Assembly (NCBI RefSeq): GCF_006740685.1 | Contig: NZ_CP035425.1 | Location: forward strand, 659,687-723,686 | DNA: 64,000 nt | Reading direction: 5' to 3' | Source: Candidatus Nitrosopumilus sp. SW | Lineage (GTDB): Archaea > Thermoproteota > Nitrososphaeria > Nitrososphaerales > Nitrosopumilaceae | In this document: in pieces, positions 44,641 through 53,672 of the stretch | Numbering within the stretch: position 1 is the first letter of the stretch | How the letters are laid out: each line of letters opens with the position of its first letter | Program-made: the position numbers and the translations under genes | The notes under the pieces: model-generated | What the model saw: only the letters and a program-made list of their open reading frames with translations | Databases searched by the model: none | What the model was told of the DNA's origin: nothing

Positions 44641-45648
44641 CTAGTATACAGTTTTTAAAAATTTAATTATTTCTTGCTTAGAAATGGGTTTTTGGTTTTT
44701 AAAGTATGTTGAAATATTTTTTGGTTTTTTAGAACCAACATATTTTTTCGGATCTATTGATTCAAACATTTTAGGAATTATAAAGAAATTTTTTGTTTCT
44801 AACGCATGATTCATTTCAAAATCTGTGAGAAGGTACTCAGTTAATTTTTCTCCAGGTCTAATTCCTATTTTTTTAGTTTTAATTTGATTAGGTTTGAATC
44901 CATATTTTGGACCTACAATTTCTTTCATAGCATCAAAAAGATCATTTAGCCTTAAAAGAGGCATTTTAAGAACAAAAGTTTCTCCACCCCTAGCTATTTT
45001 TGTTGCATTAATAATCAAATTTACAGCATCTTCTTTAGTCATGAAATATCTATTCATATGTTCATCCGTTAATGTTAGCGGTCCACCTTTTTGGATTTGT
45101 TTTTCTATTCGTGGTAAAATAGAGCCTCTAGTATGAAAAACATTTCCAAATCTAACAGATGCAAAAATGGTTTTTGATTGCGAATGAAAAGATTCAGCAG
45201 AAAATAATTTTTCAGATAGTAATTTTGTTGCGCCCATTACGCCTATAGGATTTACAGCCTTATCAGTACTAATACATATTACATTTTTCACATTTTCATG
45301 AATAGCTGCTTTAGCAACATTGTTTGTTCCTAAAATATTTACAGTTATAGTTTCTAACGGATGAAGTTCACATCTATCTACATGTTTAAGTGCAGCTGCA
45401 TGGAAAATTATATCACAATTTTTTACTATATTATTGATTTTTTCACTGTCTCTAATATCACCAATTATGTATTCAATATTCTTGAATTTTTCAAATTCTA
45501 ACTCCATTTCATATAATGCATTTTCATCATTACTGAATACTTTGATATGCTTTGCACCATCAGAAATAGATCTCTTAACTAGAGCCTGTCCTATAGAACC
45601 TGTTCCACCAGTTACAAGAATATTTTTTTTATTTAGAATTGATTGCAA
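44641..45648 (-). CDS. UDP-GlcNAc 4,6-dehydratase-like (CapD/PseB family)
   Basis: 335 residues, TTG start. Extended SDR of the FlaA1/CapD group: ILVTGGTGSIGQALV, FSNDENALYEME, HAAALKHVDRCE, ISTDKAVNPIGVMGATK and RFGNVFHTRGS. The usual Tyr of YxxxK is Met (MGATK), which is the normal state in the CapD/WbpM branch. It removes water from a UDP-HexNAc, often the first step to bacillosamine-, FucNAc- or pseudaminic-type sugars. A TATA-like element (about 45670-45680) lies at -26 from the TTG. Confidence 0.87.
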   Translation of the reverse strand: MQSILNKKNILVTGGTGSIGQALVKRSISDGAKHIKVFSNDENALYEMELEFEKFKNIEYIIGDIRDSEKINNIVKNCDIIFHAAALKHVDRCELHPLETITVNILGTNNVAKAAIHENVKNVICISTDKAVNPIGVMGATKLLSEKLFSAESFHSQSKTIFASVRFGNVFHTRGSILPRIEKQIQKGGPLTLTDEHMNRYFMTKEDAVNLIINATKIARGGETFVLKMPLLRLNDLFDAMKEIVGPKYGFKPNQIKTKKIGIRPGEKLTEYLLTDFEMNHALETKNFFIIPKMFESIDPKKYVGSKKPKNISTYFKNQKPISKQEIIKFLKTVY

Positions 45649-45698
45649 TTATTTTTTACAATAATTTTGAATTAATAACTATTGTTCTTTTTTGGTTT

Positions 45699-46724
45699 TT
45701 ATGAAGAAAGTAATTTTTCATAAATTTCTACATATTTTGGCCCTACAACTGACCAATCATGATTTTTAATTTCATCTAAAGCATTATTCTTCAGTTCTTC
45801 CCTTTGTTTTGGATTATTCATTAATTGAATAATAGCATTCTCTAATTCTTTGGAATTTTCAGGTTTTATAATAAATGCATTTTTCATATGAGATAAAGTA
45901 TCTTTAGCACCACCAACATTAGTACATATAATCGGAGTTCCACATGCCATAGATTCCAACAGAGTATAACTTAATCCACCTTCCATTCTAGATGGTTGTA
46001 TTAACAAGTCAGAGCCACGAATTATAGATAAGGTGTTTTCTCTGTTTTGATATCCCAAAAAATGGATGTTTTTTTGTCGCCTTGATAATTCTTTTACTTT
46101 ATTCTCTTCCACACCTGATCCTAAAATTAAAAGATGAATGTCTTGAGGTAATTTTTCTGCCATCTCCAATACTTCAAGAATACCTTTTTCTTTTGATAAT
46201 CTAGCAGCGTAAACAATTTGCCTCTCAAATTTTCGATTAGATGTTTTTGAGATTGCTTGCAAATCCAATGCATTCGGAAGAAAAAATGTATCTATTCCTT
46301 TTTGGGAATAATAATCAAGCATTTCTTTAGAAGAAACTGTTATTGCATCAACCCAGTTTAATGCTTTTCCTTCATAATCTTTTGCTGCATCTCCAGCAGT
46401 TTTTCCATGAAGAACATTTACTTGTTCATGATGAATTCCGTGTATTGCCAATAATTTTTTTCCTGAGACATTTTTCATTGCAAACGCAGATACAACATTT
46501 TGAGCATGTACTAGATCATATTTTTTAGAAAATTTTGTTTTTAAAAAAGAAGATATCATAAAGCTAGGATTTTTTAATTTTCGTATAGGAATGGTAAATG
46601 TATTTTCAGAAGATATTATGTCTACTTCATGTCCATGATTTTTTAAAAATTTTGTAAGACCTTGCACATGTCTGGCAACACCACCAATCCCTTCTTGAGT
46701 TGGAGAAATGATCAGAATTTTCAT
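45699..46724 (-). CDS. GT4 family glycosyltransferase
   Basis: 341 residues, GT-B fold. N-terminal ISPTQEGIGGVARHVQGL (donor/acceptor loop), VSSKEMLDYYSQKGI linker, then VYAARLSKEKGILEVLEMA and the acidic EGGLSYTLLESMACGTPIICTNVGGAKD motif (E-x7-E). It is a retaining transferase of the WaaG/PimB type that joins sugars in the cytosol. It is the right-hand end of the glycan island; beyond are core genes. Confidence 0.9.
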   Translation of the reverse strand: MKILIISPTQEGIGGVARHVQGLTKFLKNHGHEVDIISSENTFTIPIRKLKNPSFMISSFLKTKFSKKYDLVHAQNVVSAFAMKNVSGKKLLAIHGIHHEQVNVLHGKTAGDAAKDYEGKALNWVDAITVSSKEMLDYYSQKGIDTFFLPNALDLQAISKTSNRKFERQIVYAARLSKEKGILEVLEMAEKLPQDIHLLILGSGVEENKVKELSRRQKNIHFLGYQNRENTLSIIRGSDLLIQPSRMEGGLSYTLLESMACGTPIICTNVGGAKDTLSHMKNAFIIKPENSKELENAIIQLMNNPKQREELKNNALDEIKNHDWSVVGPKYVEIYEKLLSS

Positions 46725-46775
46725 TGTTCAAAAATTAAGTTTGAACTTATTAAGGTCTTGGATTAAAAAATTCTA

Positions 46776-48440
46776 TTACATTGTAGCTTGTGCTGCTTGG
46801 TGGAACATCTCACTCTTAGCACACCCTGCTGCAAGTTCATCACCTGCACCACGTCTCATAAGACCTCTGTATAGACCATCTTCGAGTTTTACGCCTTCTC
46901 TCTCTTCCCATTCTTCAACAGTAATAGAGTACTTCTTTTGAATTCTATCTCTATACCATTCAGGAATTACATTAAATGCACAAAATGGTACAATTCTAAG
47001 ATCAGGAGTAACATAGTGAATATCACATCTTTGTAGTCTTTCTAGATCTTCATTGTATTTATCTTGGAAGTGCATCATACCAAGGAACAATCCTTTGACG
47101 TGCCAGGAACCAACTGAATCAAATGATCTCTTCATCAAAATGTTACCAAACATCTTTGCCAAGTCTAATCCTGCTGGTTGCTTCTTTGAATCAACAAATC
47201 CTTTGAGTTTTCTTACAACTTCAAGCATTGTAAAGTACTTGTTTTTACCAGAACGAATTTCTTCGGCTTTATCTTCAAATAATTCTAACATTCCTTGAAT
47301 ATCACAGAATTTTGTTAATGGAACAAACTTCTTGGTCTCTTCATCTTCAAAGATGTATGTTCCTGCACCACAAGCAAAGTGAATTGATAATTCGTATTTT
47401 GGTTTGCTTGAGAATGCTTCAATTACATTTGTTAATGGCATGCAACTTGGTACTGGGAACCAATCATCAACAGTTACCTCACCATTTGTTTGCTCTTCAA
47501 TTCTTTGAATACAATCAGGAACTGTGATTCTATATTTTTCACGTTCACTTTTACCCATTCTACCAGTTAATGATACTGGTTGGAAGTTTACAGCATGAAC
47601 TACATCCATGTTCTTTTGAGCATATCTAATAATTCCACCTAATTCGTGATCATTGATTGATTTGATTACTGTTGGAACAAATACGACAGTTGTTCCTGTC
47701 TTTCTACAACTATCAAGTGCATATGGGATTTCCCAGTGATTCTTTGGGTTTGTTCTTGCAGTTACACCATCAAATGAAAGATACAAGTTGTTACATCCTG
47801 CAAGTCTTACTTCACGTGCTGCTTCTGGATCCATTGCATGTCTAATTCCATTGGTGTTCATCTGAATATGATCAACACCTTCTTCTTTCATAATTTTGAT
47901 AACATCAGCAATATCTTCTCTAAGCATTGGTTCACCACCAGTAATTTGCATAGAATTTCCTGGAATTGGTCTTTCTGCTCTTAGAGTTTTCATCATACCT
48001 CTGATTTGAGTATGATCTGGTTCGTACATGTAAGCACCTTCTAGACCTTTCTTTACATAAAAGAAACAATACCAACATGTCAAATCACATCTGTTAGTTA
48101 CGATCATGTTTGCTAGTCCACTGTGAGACAAGTGATTTGAACACAATCCACAGTTATTTGGACAAGAACATTTGTCAATCATTACGTTTGGAGCATGAGC
48201 ACCTTTGCCATCCATCCAGTATGTACTAAATTTTTTGTATAATTCGTAAGAGCCAAAGTATAATTCCTCACATTCGCCGTGAGTTGGACAAACTTTAGAC
48301 ATGAAAACTTTGTTATCTCTCTCAAAGACCTCTGCATCCAAAATCATGTTACAGTCAGGGCATATACTTTGAGTGAATCGAATTGTAGATTTTTTACCTA
48401 AATTCTTGGTAGTTTGATTAGATATTTGAATCAGAGCCAT
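46776..48440 (-). CDS. radical SAM tetraether lipid synthase-like (Tes)
   Basis: About 554 residues. The N-terminus has rubredoxin-like Cys pairs (CPDC near 27, CPTHG near 51), then SYELYKKF, KCSCPNNCGLC and the radical SAM motif CDLTCWYC; ITGGEP follows. C-terminal Cys are in ACGAGTYIF, FCDIQG, and PFCAFN. This many-cluster layout is that of the MJ0619/Tes group, which couples two archaeol tails into tetraether lipids; thaumarchaea are rich in these. The frame opens at 48485, but the ATG at 48440 follows a TATA element at about 48469-48474. It diverges from a TrmB regulator. Confidence 0.82.
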   Translation of the reverse strand: MALIQISNQTTKNLGKKSTIRFTQSICPDCNMILDAEVFERDNKVFMSKVCPTHGECEELYFGSYELYKKFSTYWMDGKGAHAPNVMIDKCSCPNNCGLCSNHLSHSGLANMIVTNRCDLTCWYCFFYVKKGLEGAYMYEPDHTQIRGMMKTLRAERPIPGNSMQITGGEPMLREDIADVIKIMKEEGVDHIQMNTNGIRHAMDPEAAREVRLAGCNNLYLSFDGVTARTNPKNHWEIPYALDSCRKTGTTVVFVPTVIKSINDHELGGIIRYAQKNMDVVHAVNFQPVSLTGRMGKSEREKYRITVPDCIQRIEEQTNGEVTVDDWFPVPSCMPLTNVIEAFSSKPKYELSIHFACGAGTYIFEDEETKKFVPLTKFCDIQGMLELFEDKAEEIRSGKNKYFTMLEVVRKLKGFVDSKKQPAGLDLAKMFGNILMKRSFDSVGSWHVKGLFLGMMHFQDKYNEDLERLQRCDIHYVTPDLRIVPFCAFNVIPEWYRDRIQKKYSITVEEWEEREGVKLEDGLYRGLMRRGAGDELAAGCAKSEMFHQAAQATM

Positions 48441-48468
48441 GTCTACTATGGGCATTTTTCTGAAATGG

Positions 48469-48474
48469 TATATA
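48469..48474 (-). promoter_or_regulatory. TATA box of the tes-like gene
   Basis: tatata on the minus strand, about 29-34 bases before the ATG at 48440. It predicts a leader of only a few bases. Confidence 0.4.
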
Positions 48475-48524
48475 ATGCATTTCATACTTGGCCTCGGGTG
48501 GAATTTAGGAAGCAGGCATACGTG

Positions 48525-48534
48525 ATTTAAATAT
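48525..48534 (+). promoter_or_regulatory. TATA box of the TrmB gene
   Basis: atttaaatat centred about 27 bases before the ATG at 48557. Between it and the start is GATCgattaGATC (about 48542-48554), a short repeat that could be an operator. That function is only a guess. Confidence 0.45.
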
Positions 48535-48556
48535 CAAAACTGATCGATTAGATCGG

Positions 48557-49324
48557 ATGAGCATATCAGATAAGACTAGAAAAGCATTAGAAAAAATAGG
48601 TCTGACAAGTTATGAGATTAGAACATTTTCTGCATTACTAAAATCAGGAGAATTAACAGCATCAGAGCTCAGTCAAAAATCAGGAGTGCCATATTCAAAA
48701 ATTTATGAAGTTCTAGGAACTCTAGAAGAAAAAGGTTGGATTGGAACAGACGATTCAAGACCAACTAAATATTTTGCAAAATCACCATCAACAGGATTAG
48801 AAACTACAAAGCAAAAAATGGAAAATGATTTTTCAGAGAATCAAAGTGTTATTCTAAATGAACTAGTTCCATTGTATGAGAAAAGCGGAACCAGTGAGAA
48901 ACCAGATATTTGGGTATTATCAGGTGCAATAAACATTGCAGCAAAAATTCTAGAGATGGTTGAAACGTGTAGAAACGAGGTGATGATTGCATTACCTGAA
49001 GCTGGTGAAGAACTGGTAAAGCAAGCATTACCAAAATTAAGATCACTACATGACAAGGGAGTAGAAATCACAATTCTTACATCAGATAAGATGGACAAAG
49101 AATACATCAAAGCAATAAAACGAGTTGCAACAGTAAAAATCAAGAAAGGTTTGTTTGGCGGAGGAATAATTTCAGATAAAAAATATGTTGTAATATTATT
49201 GGGTCCAGCAGTTGCTGCTGAAAATTCTTCAGATGTGGTTGCAATTTGGGCAGATCATGCAGGATTAGCAGGATTTGCACGTCAATATTTCGAATATTTA
49301 TTAAAAGATTCAAAGAAGGTATGA
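48557..49324 (+). CDS. TrmB-type transcriptional regulator
   Basis: 255 residues. The N-terminal winged helix (about 10-75) has LTSYEIRTFSALLKSGELTASELSQKSGVPYSKIYEVL and EEKGWI, the TrmB family DNA-binding part, given here in pieces of one domain. The C-terminal half (from 120) is a PLD-like effector-binding domain (IALPEAGEEL, ITILTSD). It is divergent from the Tes-like gene and overlaps the DtxR gene by 4 bases, so it may control either or itself. The effector is unknown. Confidence 0.88.
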   Translation: MSISDKTRKALEKIGLTSYEIRTFSALLKSGELTASELSQKSGVPYSKIYEVLGTLEEKGWIGTDDSRPTKYFAKSPSTGLETTKQKMENDFSENQSVILNELVPLYEKSGTSEKPDIWVLSGAINIAAKILEMVETCRNEVMIALPEAGEELVKQALPKLRSLHDKGVEITILTSDKMDKEYIKAIKRVATVKIKKGLFGGGIISDKKYVVILLGPAVAAENSSDVVAIWADHAGLAGFARQYFEYLLKDSKKV

Positions 49325-49788
49325 ATATGGATACATTAAATGATGAAGAGACTCTATTTGTAGGAACAGCAGAAGCTGAACACGTAGAGATGTATCTCAA
49401 AGCAATTTGGCACATCAAAGAAAGAGGTGAAGATGTCAAAATTAGCACCATTGCAAAAATGCTCAATGTCAGACAACCAAGTGTAGTCCAAATGCTAAAA
49501 AAACTAAACAGTAAGAATTTGGTAACTTACAATAAAGCAGGAGTCAAACTTACAAATGAAGGTCAAGCAATTGGTTCTAGCATGATGAGAAACAGCAGAT
49601 TATTAGAAGTTCTAATGGATAGTGCACTAAAAGTGGATATTGATGAGGAAATGGTATGCGGTATTGAACACCATATGAATAAACAATTCACAGATGCATT
49701 ATGTACAATGTTAAAGCATCCAAGAAAATGCCCTCATGATCATGATATTCCAGTTGGAGAATGTTGTAAATCAGCTTCTTCACAGTAA
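49321..49788 (+). CDS. DtxR/MntR-family metal-dependent regulator
   Basis: About 155 residues from the ATG inside the ATGA overlap with TrmB. The winged helix has VEMYLKAIWHIKERGEDVKIS and LNVRQPSVVQMLKKLNSKNLV. The metal-binding dimer domain follows: EEMVCGIEHHMNKQ with C, E, H, H at the expected places and Cys/His-rich CPHDHD, CC at the end. It likely senses iron or manganese. Its pairing with TrmB in one mRNA is notable. Confidence 0.87.
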   Translation: MNMDTLNDEETLFVGTAEAEHVEMYLKAIWHIKERGEDVKISTIAKMLNVRQPSVVQMLKKLNSKNLVTYNKAGVKLTNEGQAIGSSMMRNSRLLEVLMDSALKVDIDEEMVCGIEHHMNKQFTDALCTMLKHPRKCPHDHDIPVGECCKSASSQ

Positions 49789-49827
49789 CATCCCAAAAGA
49801 TATATCATCTTAGGAATTAGATTAAAC

Positions 49828-49992
49828 ATGGCATGTTTTTGTGGATGTGAAACATATGAAAAAAATGATAATGGATTCAAAATTGCATGTGTAAAGTGTG
49901 GACATGGACCTCAAAATCATGATGAGGAATTTAGAGCCGCAGCAAGAAAGAATGAATCACAAAGTCAGAAACGTGATGCAGATTTCGGATAG
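49828..49992 (+). CDS. small Cys-rich zinc-ribbon-like protein
   Basis: 54 residues: MACFCGCETYEKND, then KIACVKCGHGPQNHDEE and a charged tail. The C-x-C ... C-x-x-C pattern with a His-Asn-His after can bind zinc. The ATG at 49828 follows an AT-rich stretch with ttagattaaac. It ends 4 bases before the convergent YjbQ gene. No family is assigned; a nucleic-acid- or protein-binding role is possible. Confidence 0.6.
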   Translation: MACFCGCETYEKNDNGFKIACVKCGHGPQNHDEEFRAAARKNESQSQKRDADFG

Positions 49993-49996
49993 AAAA

Positions 49997-50416
49997 TTAT
50001 TCACCGATTATTTTTACTAAAACTCTTTTTGGTCGTTTTCCATCAAATTCTCCATAGAAAATTTGCTCCCACGGACCAAAATCTAGTTCACCATTTGTAA
50101 TTGCAACAACTACCTCTCTTCCCATGACTTGTCTTTTTAGATGAGCATCTGCATTATCTTCTCCAGTATCATTGTGTCTGTATTGATCAACTGGAGTATG
50201 CGGTGCTAGTTCTTCAAGCCATTTTTCATAGTCATGAAGTAATCCACCTTCATTGTCATTGATAAAAACACTAGCAGTAATATGCATCGCATTGACAAGG
50301 CACAAACCTTCTTTGACCTTGCTTTTGTTTACTAGTTCTCTAATTTCAGGGGTAATATTGAGAAATCCTCTACGAGATTGTACATTAAAGGTAAGATATT
50401 CAGTTAGTGAGTTCAT
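49997..50416 (-). CDS. YjbQ/UPF0047 family protein
   Basis: 139 residues, the usual length for the family. Seen: [29 protein letters not shown], and a C-terminal [11 protein letters not shown] with [13 protein letters not shown]. The conserved His and Glu/Asp bind a metal. Members show weak thiamine-phosphate synthase activity in some bacteria; the real role is unclear. It diverges from the unknown gene at 50522. Confidence 0.9.
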   Translation of the reverse strand: MNSLTEYLTFNVQSRRGFLNITPEIRELVNKSKVKEGLCLVNAMHITASVFINDNEGGLLHDYEKWLEELAPHTPVDQYRHNDTGEDNADAHLKRQVMGREVVVAITNGELDFGPWEQIFYGEFDGKRPKRVLVKIIGE

Positions 50417-50521
50417 AATTTACCTAAGTGAAGCACCAATTAAAATCATAGGCAGGCTCAGAACTCAAGATCCTCATCATCATTTCAAAGGGATAGGTTC
50501 ATCACCACCTGCAAGTCATAT

Positions 50522-51001
50522 TTGAGGCAGATTCCTATTGAGTCTTTCAAGAAGCTTGATAAATGGCCAATAGATCATTCATTCAAAATGGTTGCAATTG
50601 ACACTCCAGCATCAGTAGAAAGTTTTAGAAGATTTATCATCTCTAGCACATGCAAATCTTATGCTCCAAGAAGTTATTTGGATGATTCAGAAGTATTTGC
50701 TGAAAGAGAAGACAGTTTAGGTGCAATTTATGTCGAAGCAGCTGATAAAGTAACATTGAAAAAAATTAGAGATATCACATTTGTTAATGCAAGAGATATT
50801 CTAGGAATTATTTATAATTCAAAAAGTGGTAATACATCTCTCAAATGGCGTCAATTAAAAAGAAACCATGGTAAAGTAACCGGAGAAGCATCTGCAAACT
50901 CTTTAACAAATTTAGCAGAATCAGGAGTTCTTACTTTGGATTGGGTTGAAAGTTATCTAAAGAAAAAATCTGAAGAAAAAACTAACGAAGTAGCAAACTA
51001 A
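50522..51001 (+). CDS. conserved-looking hypothetical protein
   Basis: 159 residues with a TTG start, or 137 from the ATG at 50588. The segment before the ATG (PIESFKKLDKWPIDHSFK) looks protein-like, so the long form is kept. Seen: VAIDTPASVESFRRFIISSTC, then EDSLGAIYVEAADK, a possible small alpha/beta domain, and a Lys/Glu-rich tail. No motif is recognised. It is 30 bases before pelota in the same direction, so a translation-related role is a mild guess. Confidence 0.65.
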   Translation: MRQIPIESFKKLDKWPIDHSFKMVAIDTPASVESFRRFIISSTCKSYAPRSYLDDSEVFAEREDSLGAIYVEAADKVTLKKIRDITFVNARDILGIIYNSKSGNTSLKWRQLKRNHGKVTGEASANSLTNLAESGVLTLDWVESYLKKKSEEKTNEVAN

Positions 51002-51031
51002 ACTGTTTTCTCTTTAGACTGGAATAACAAT

Positions 51032-52081
51032 ATGATTACAAAGAATATTGATGAGAATTTAATTTCTGTCATCCCAGAAGATTCAGATGATCTTTTGAAT
51101 TTACGTAGAATAATTAAACAAAATGATAAAGTGATTGGAGATACAACGAGAGTACTAAAACAGGATAAAGACTATTCAAGACCAGATAAAGGAGAACGAG
51201 TTAAAGTCAGAATTGCATTAACTGTAGAAAAAATTTCACTTGATGATGTGTTAGATAGATTAAGAATCGGAGGAATAATTACTGAATCAAGTAATGAATC
51301 AGTACCACATGGTTCTCATCATTCATTTATCTTAAAAATTAATGATGGAATTACAATCTCAAAGAAAAAATGGTTACCATTTGAAAAAAATCTTTTAGAA
51401 TCAAGTAACAACCAAGTTGGATTTGTGTTAGTAGCAATAGACACAGGAGATAGTGGAATCGCAAGATTACGAGGAACACATTTAGAATTTATGCCAAATA
51501 TCTATTCAGGCTCTGGTGGAAAGAGATACAAAACTAATTTTAACATTGAAAAATTCTTTGAACAAGTACAACAAGCAGTTTCAACTATTCTCAAAGAAGG
51601 AGACACAATAGTAATTTTTGGTCCAGGAGAAACAAAAAAGCGATTTGCTAATTTTATTCAAAAATCTCAAAATTTACAAAAATTCAAAATTCAAGTGGTT
51701 GAAGGAATAGATTCTGGAGGCGAAGATGGAATTTACACGTTTACAAAATCAAATACAATGAAAGAGATAATGTCAGACAGTAAATTGGCAAAAGTATCAT
51801 CAATTATTGACGAAGTAATGCTTCTTGCAAACAAAAAAAGCAAGAAATTCACAATGGGTTTTGATGAGACATTTAATGCAAATCAAATGGGTGCAGTTGA
51901 ATCTCTCATTTTTTCAGATAAAGCAATTCAAGATGACGAACAAAAAATGATAGATTTTCTAAATGATGTTGAGAGTAAAGGAGTGAAGATGTATGGTGTT
52001 GACTCTTCTACAGACATAGGTTTGAGAGTAACAGGTTTGGGCGGAATTGTTTCCTTGTTACGATATTCAATAGAATCCTAA
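51032..52081 (+). CDS. pelA: Pelota (Dom34) mRNA surveillance protein
   Basis: 349 residues in three domains: an N-terminal Sm-like part (RRIIKQNDKVIGDTTR, KVRIALTVEKISLD), a central eRF1-like domain with VAIDTGDSG and the KRFANFIQ helix, and a C-terminal domain ending GLRVTGLGGIVSLLRY. It splits stalled ribosomes with aIF1A/EF1A-like factors and ABCE1. It lacks the GGQ loop of release factors. It converges with cutA, sharing the bases CTAA as the two stops. Confidence 0.93.
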   Translation: MITKNIDENLISVIPEDSDDLLNLRRIIKQNDKVIGDTTRVLKQDKDYSRPDKGERVKVRIALTVEKISLDDVLDRLRIGGIITESSNESVPHGSHHSFILKINDGITISKKKWLPFEKNLLESSNNQVGFVLVAIDTGDSGIARLRGTHLEFMPNIYSGSGGKRYKTNFNIEKFFEQVQQAVSTILKEGDTIVIFGPGETKKRFANFIQKSQNLQKFKIQVVEGIDSGGEDGIYTFTKSNTMKEIMSDSKLAKVSSIIDEVMLLANKKSKKFTMGFDETFNANQMGAVESLIFSDKAIQDDEQKMIDFLNDVESKGVKMYGVDSSTDIGLRVTGLGGIVSLLRYSIES

Positions 52082-52389
52082 GTTGTAGAGTCTATTAACC
52101 AATCAAGATAGGGTTTGTTAATTGAAGTCACATCTATTTCAGCAATTTCTGGAACATCATATGGATGAGTTTCCTTAATTTTTTCTTTAAGTAATTTCTT
52201 ATTTTTTGATGTTGTTTTAAAGATGGCAATGTATTCAGAGGTATTTTCTATTTTTTTATTCCAAGAATAGATTGAAGATATTTTAGAAATATTTACACAT
52301 GCAACTGTCTTATTTTTTACAAACATTTTTGCAATTTTTGTAATTGATTTTTTATCAGGATAAGTTGAGATGATTACTGTTGGTTTCAT
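52078..52389 (-). CDS. cutA: CutA1 divalent-cation tolerance-like protein
   Basis: 103 residues, the usual CutA1 length. Seen: VIISTYPDKKSITKIAKMFVKNKTVACVNI (given as one strand-helix-strand), SIYSWNKKIENTSEY and ETHPYDVPEIAEIDV, all hallmarks. It forms trimers; copper-tolerance function is uncertain and often a signalling role is proposed. The start overlaps the reverse-strand S2P frame by about 20 bases, which suggests that the protease begins further in. Confidence 0.93.
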   Translation of the reverse strand: MKPTVIISTYPDKKSITKIAKMFVKNKTVACVNISKISSIYSWNKKIENTSEYIAIFKTTSKNKKLLKEKIKETHPYDVPEIAEIDVTSINKPYLDWLIDSTT

Positions 52390-53629
52390 AGTAACCGATA
52401 AATGTCCGTACCTTAAAAAAATTACAATTAATTTGGAACTTGATTTTATTACTCAAAATTCGATTATCTATGTATTAATGGCATGGGTAATTATCGTCAT
52501 TGTTGCCAAGGGATTAAAGTTAGAAAAACATGGTTTTGAAATAAAGGCATATAGTCTAACTTACAAAAATAAACAAGTCAATTCAGTATTGTTAAAACTT
52601 CTTAGTCGGACAAGAAGAGGAATTAGAGTTTTTGCAGATGTAAGTGTAATTTCAGGTTTCATTATGATGGGTTTTGCATTTTGGTTTTTGCTAAATAATG
52701 TTGCAAATTTTTTTGTTGCACAAACAGAATTTTCAGAATTAACTGTTCTTATTCCAGGAGTTACATTAACTTCAGCAGCATCAATTACATACTTTTTACT
52801 ATCAATTCCAGTTGTACTAGTAATACATGAAGGAGCACATGGTATTGTTGCAGCATTAGAAAAAATTAAGATCAAAACAGGAGGCTTTGCAATATTTATT
52901 GCAATGTTTGCAGGTTTTGTTGAACCTGATGAAGAAGAATTTAACAAAGCAAAAAAGATTTCAAAACTTAGAGTTATTGGAGCAGGGGCAACATCAAATG
53001 TAATTTTTGCATTTGTTTTAGGAGCAATTTTACTTACAAATCCATTTTTTGCAATGGTTTTACCTGAACCACTCTTGAGTGTATTTTATGAATTACCGGA
53101 AGGAGTTCTAATTCTCTCAATCATTGAAAATTCAGGAGCAGAACAAGCAGGACTACTTGCAAATGACATCATTACGTCAATCAATGATAAACCGATTCTG
53201 AGTCCGGTTGATTTCCCCAGTTTGAATCCAGGAGATACAGCAAGTGTTTCCATACTTAGAGAAGGTCAACCATTAGAATTTAGTCTTGAAGTAATGCCAG
53301 CACCAGACGATCCAGAAAGAGGATTAATTGGAATTATGAGAGACAATTCATTTGCATACAAACCAGTAATGAATTTCATTGAATGGAACGACCCAAATGT
53401 TTCAATGTTCCTTCTATGGCTTTGGATGATATCATTTTTCATCGGAATAATCAACATGCTACCACTACCTATCTTAGATGGTGGAAAATTCATTCATACA
53501 ATTATTGATAAAAGAATTTCAGAAAAAGCAGTTAATGGTGTAATGTGGGGAATCTATGCATTCACTTTTGCATTATTTGGTCTGAATATTGCCCTGTCAT
53601 ATGTAAAATCTGGTTGGTTCACAATATAG
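52370..53629 (+). CDS. site-2 protease family M50 with PDZ domain
   Basis: Up to 419 residues. Membrane helices occur near 34-48, 92-115 and later. The zinc site is VIHEGAHGIVAAL (HExxH) with the distal NMLPLPILDGGKFIH Asp. A PDZ-like part (SIIENSGAEQAGLL ... NDIITSINDKP) lies at about 240-330. It cuts transmembrane substrates inside the membrane. The start is uncertain: ATG-like frame at 52370 overlaps cutA, TTG 52433 or ATG 52475 would clear it. Confidence 0.88.
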   Translation: MITVGFIVTDKCPYLKKITINLELDFITQNSIIYVLMAWVIIVIVAKGLKLEKHGFEIKAYSLTYKNKQVNSVLLKLLSRTRRGIRVFADVSVISGFIMMGFAFWFLLNNVANFFVAQTEFSELTVLIPGVTLTSAASITYFLLSIPVVLVIHEGAHGIVAALEKIKIKTGGFAIFIAMFAGFVEPDEEEFNKAKKISKLRVIGAGATSNVIFAFVLGAILLTNPFFAMVLPEPLLSVFYELPEGVLILSIIENSGAEQAGLLANDIITSINDKPILSPVDFPSLNPGDTASVSILREGQPLEFSLEVMPAPDDPERGLIGIMRDNSFAYKPVMNFIEWNDPNVSMFLLWLWMISFFIGIINMLPLPILDGGKFIHTIIDKRISEKAVNGVMWGIYAFTFALFGLNIALSYVKSGWFTI

Positions 53630-53672
53630 AAAATACCTAAAGAATCATTAATGAAAAAAATTATCCAAACTC

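Noticed and set aside
50253-50525. 90-residue plus-strand frame over YjbQ
   Set aside because: Antisense to a well-matched YjbQ gene; no motif or promoter.
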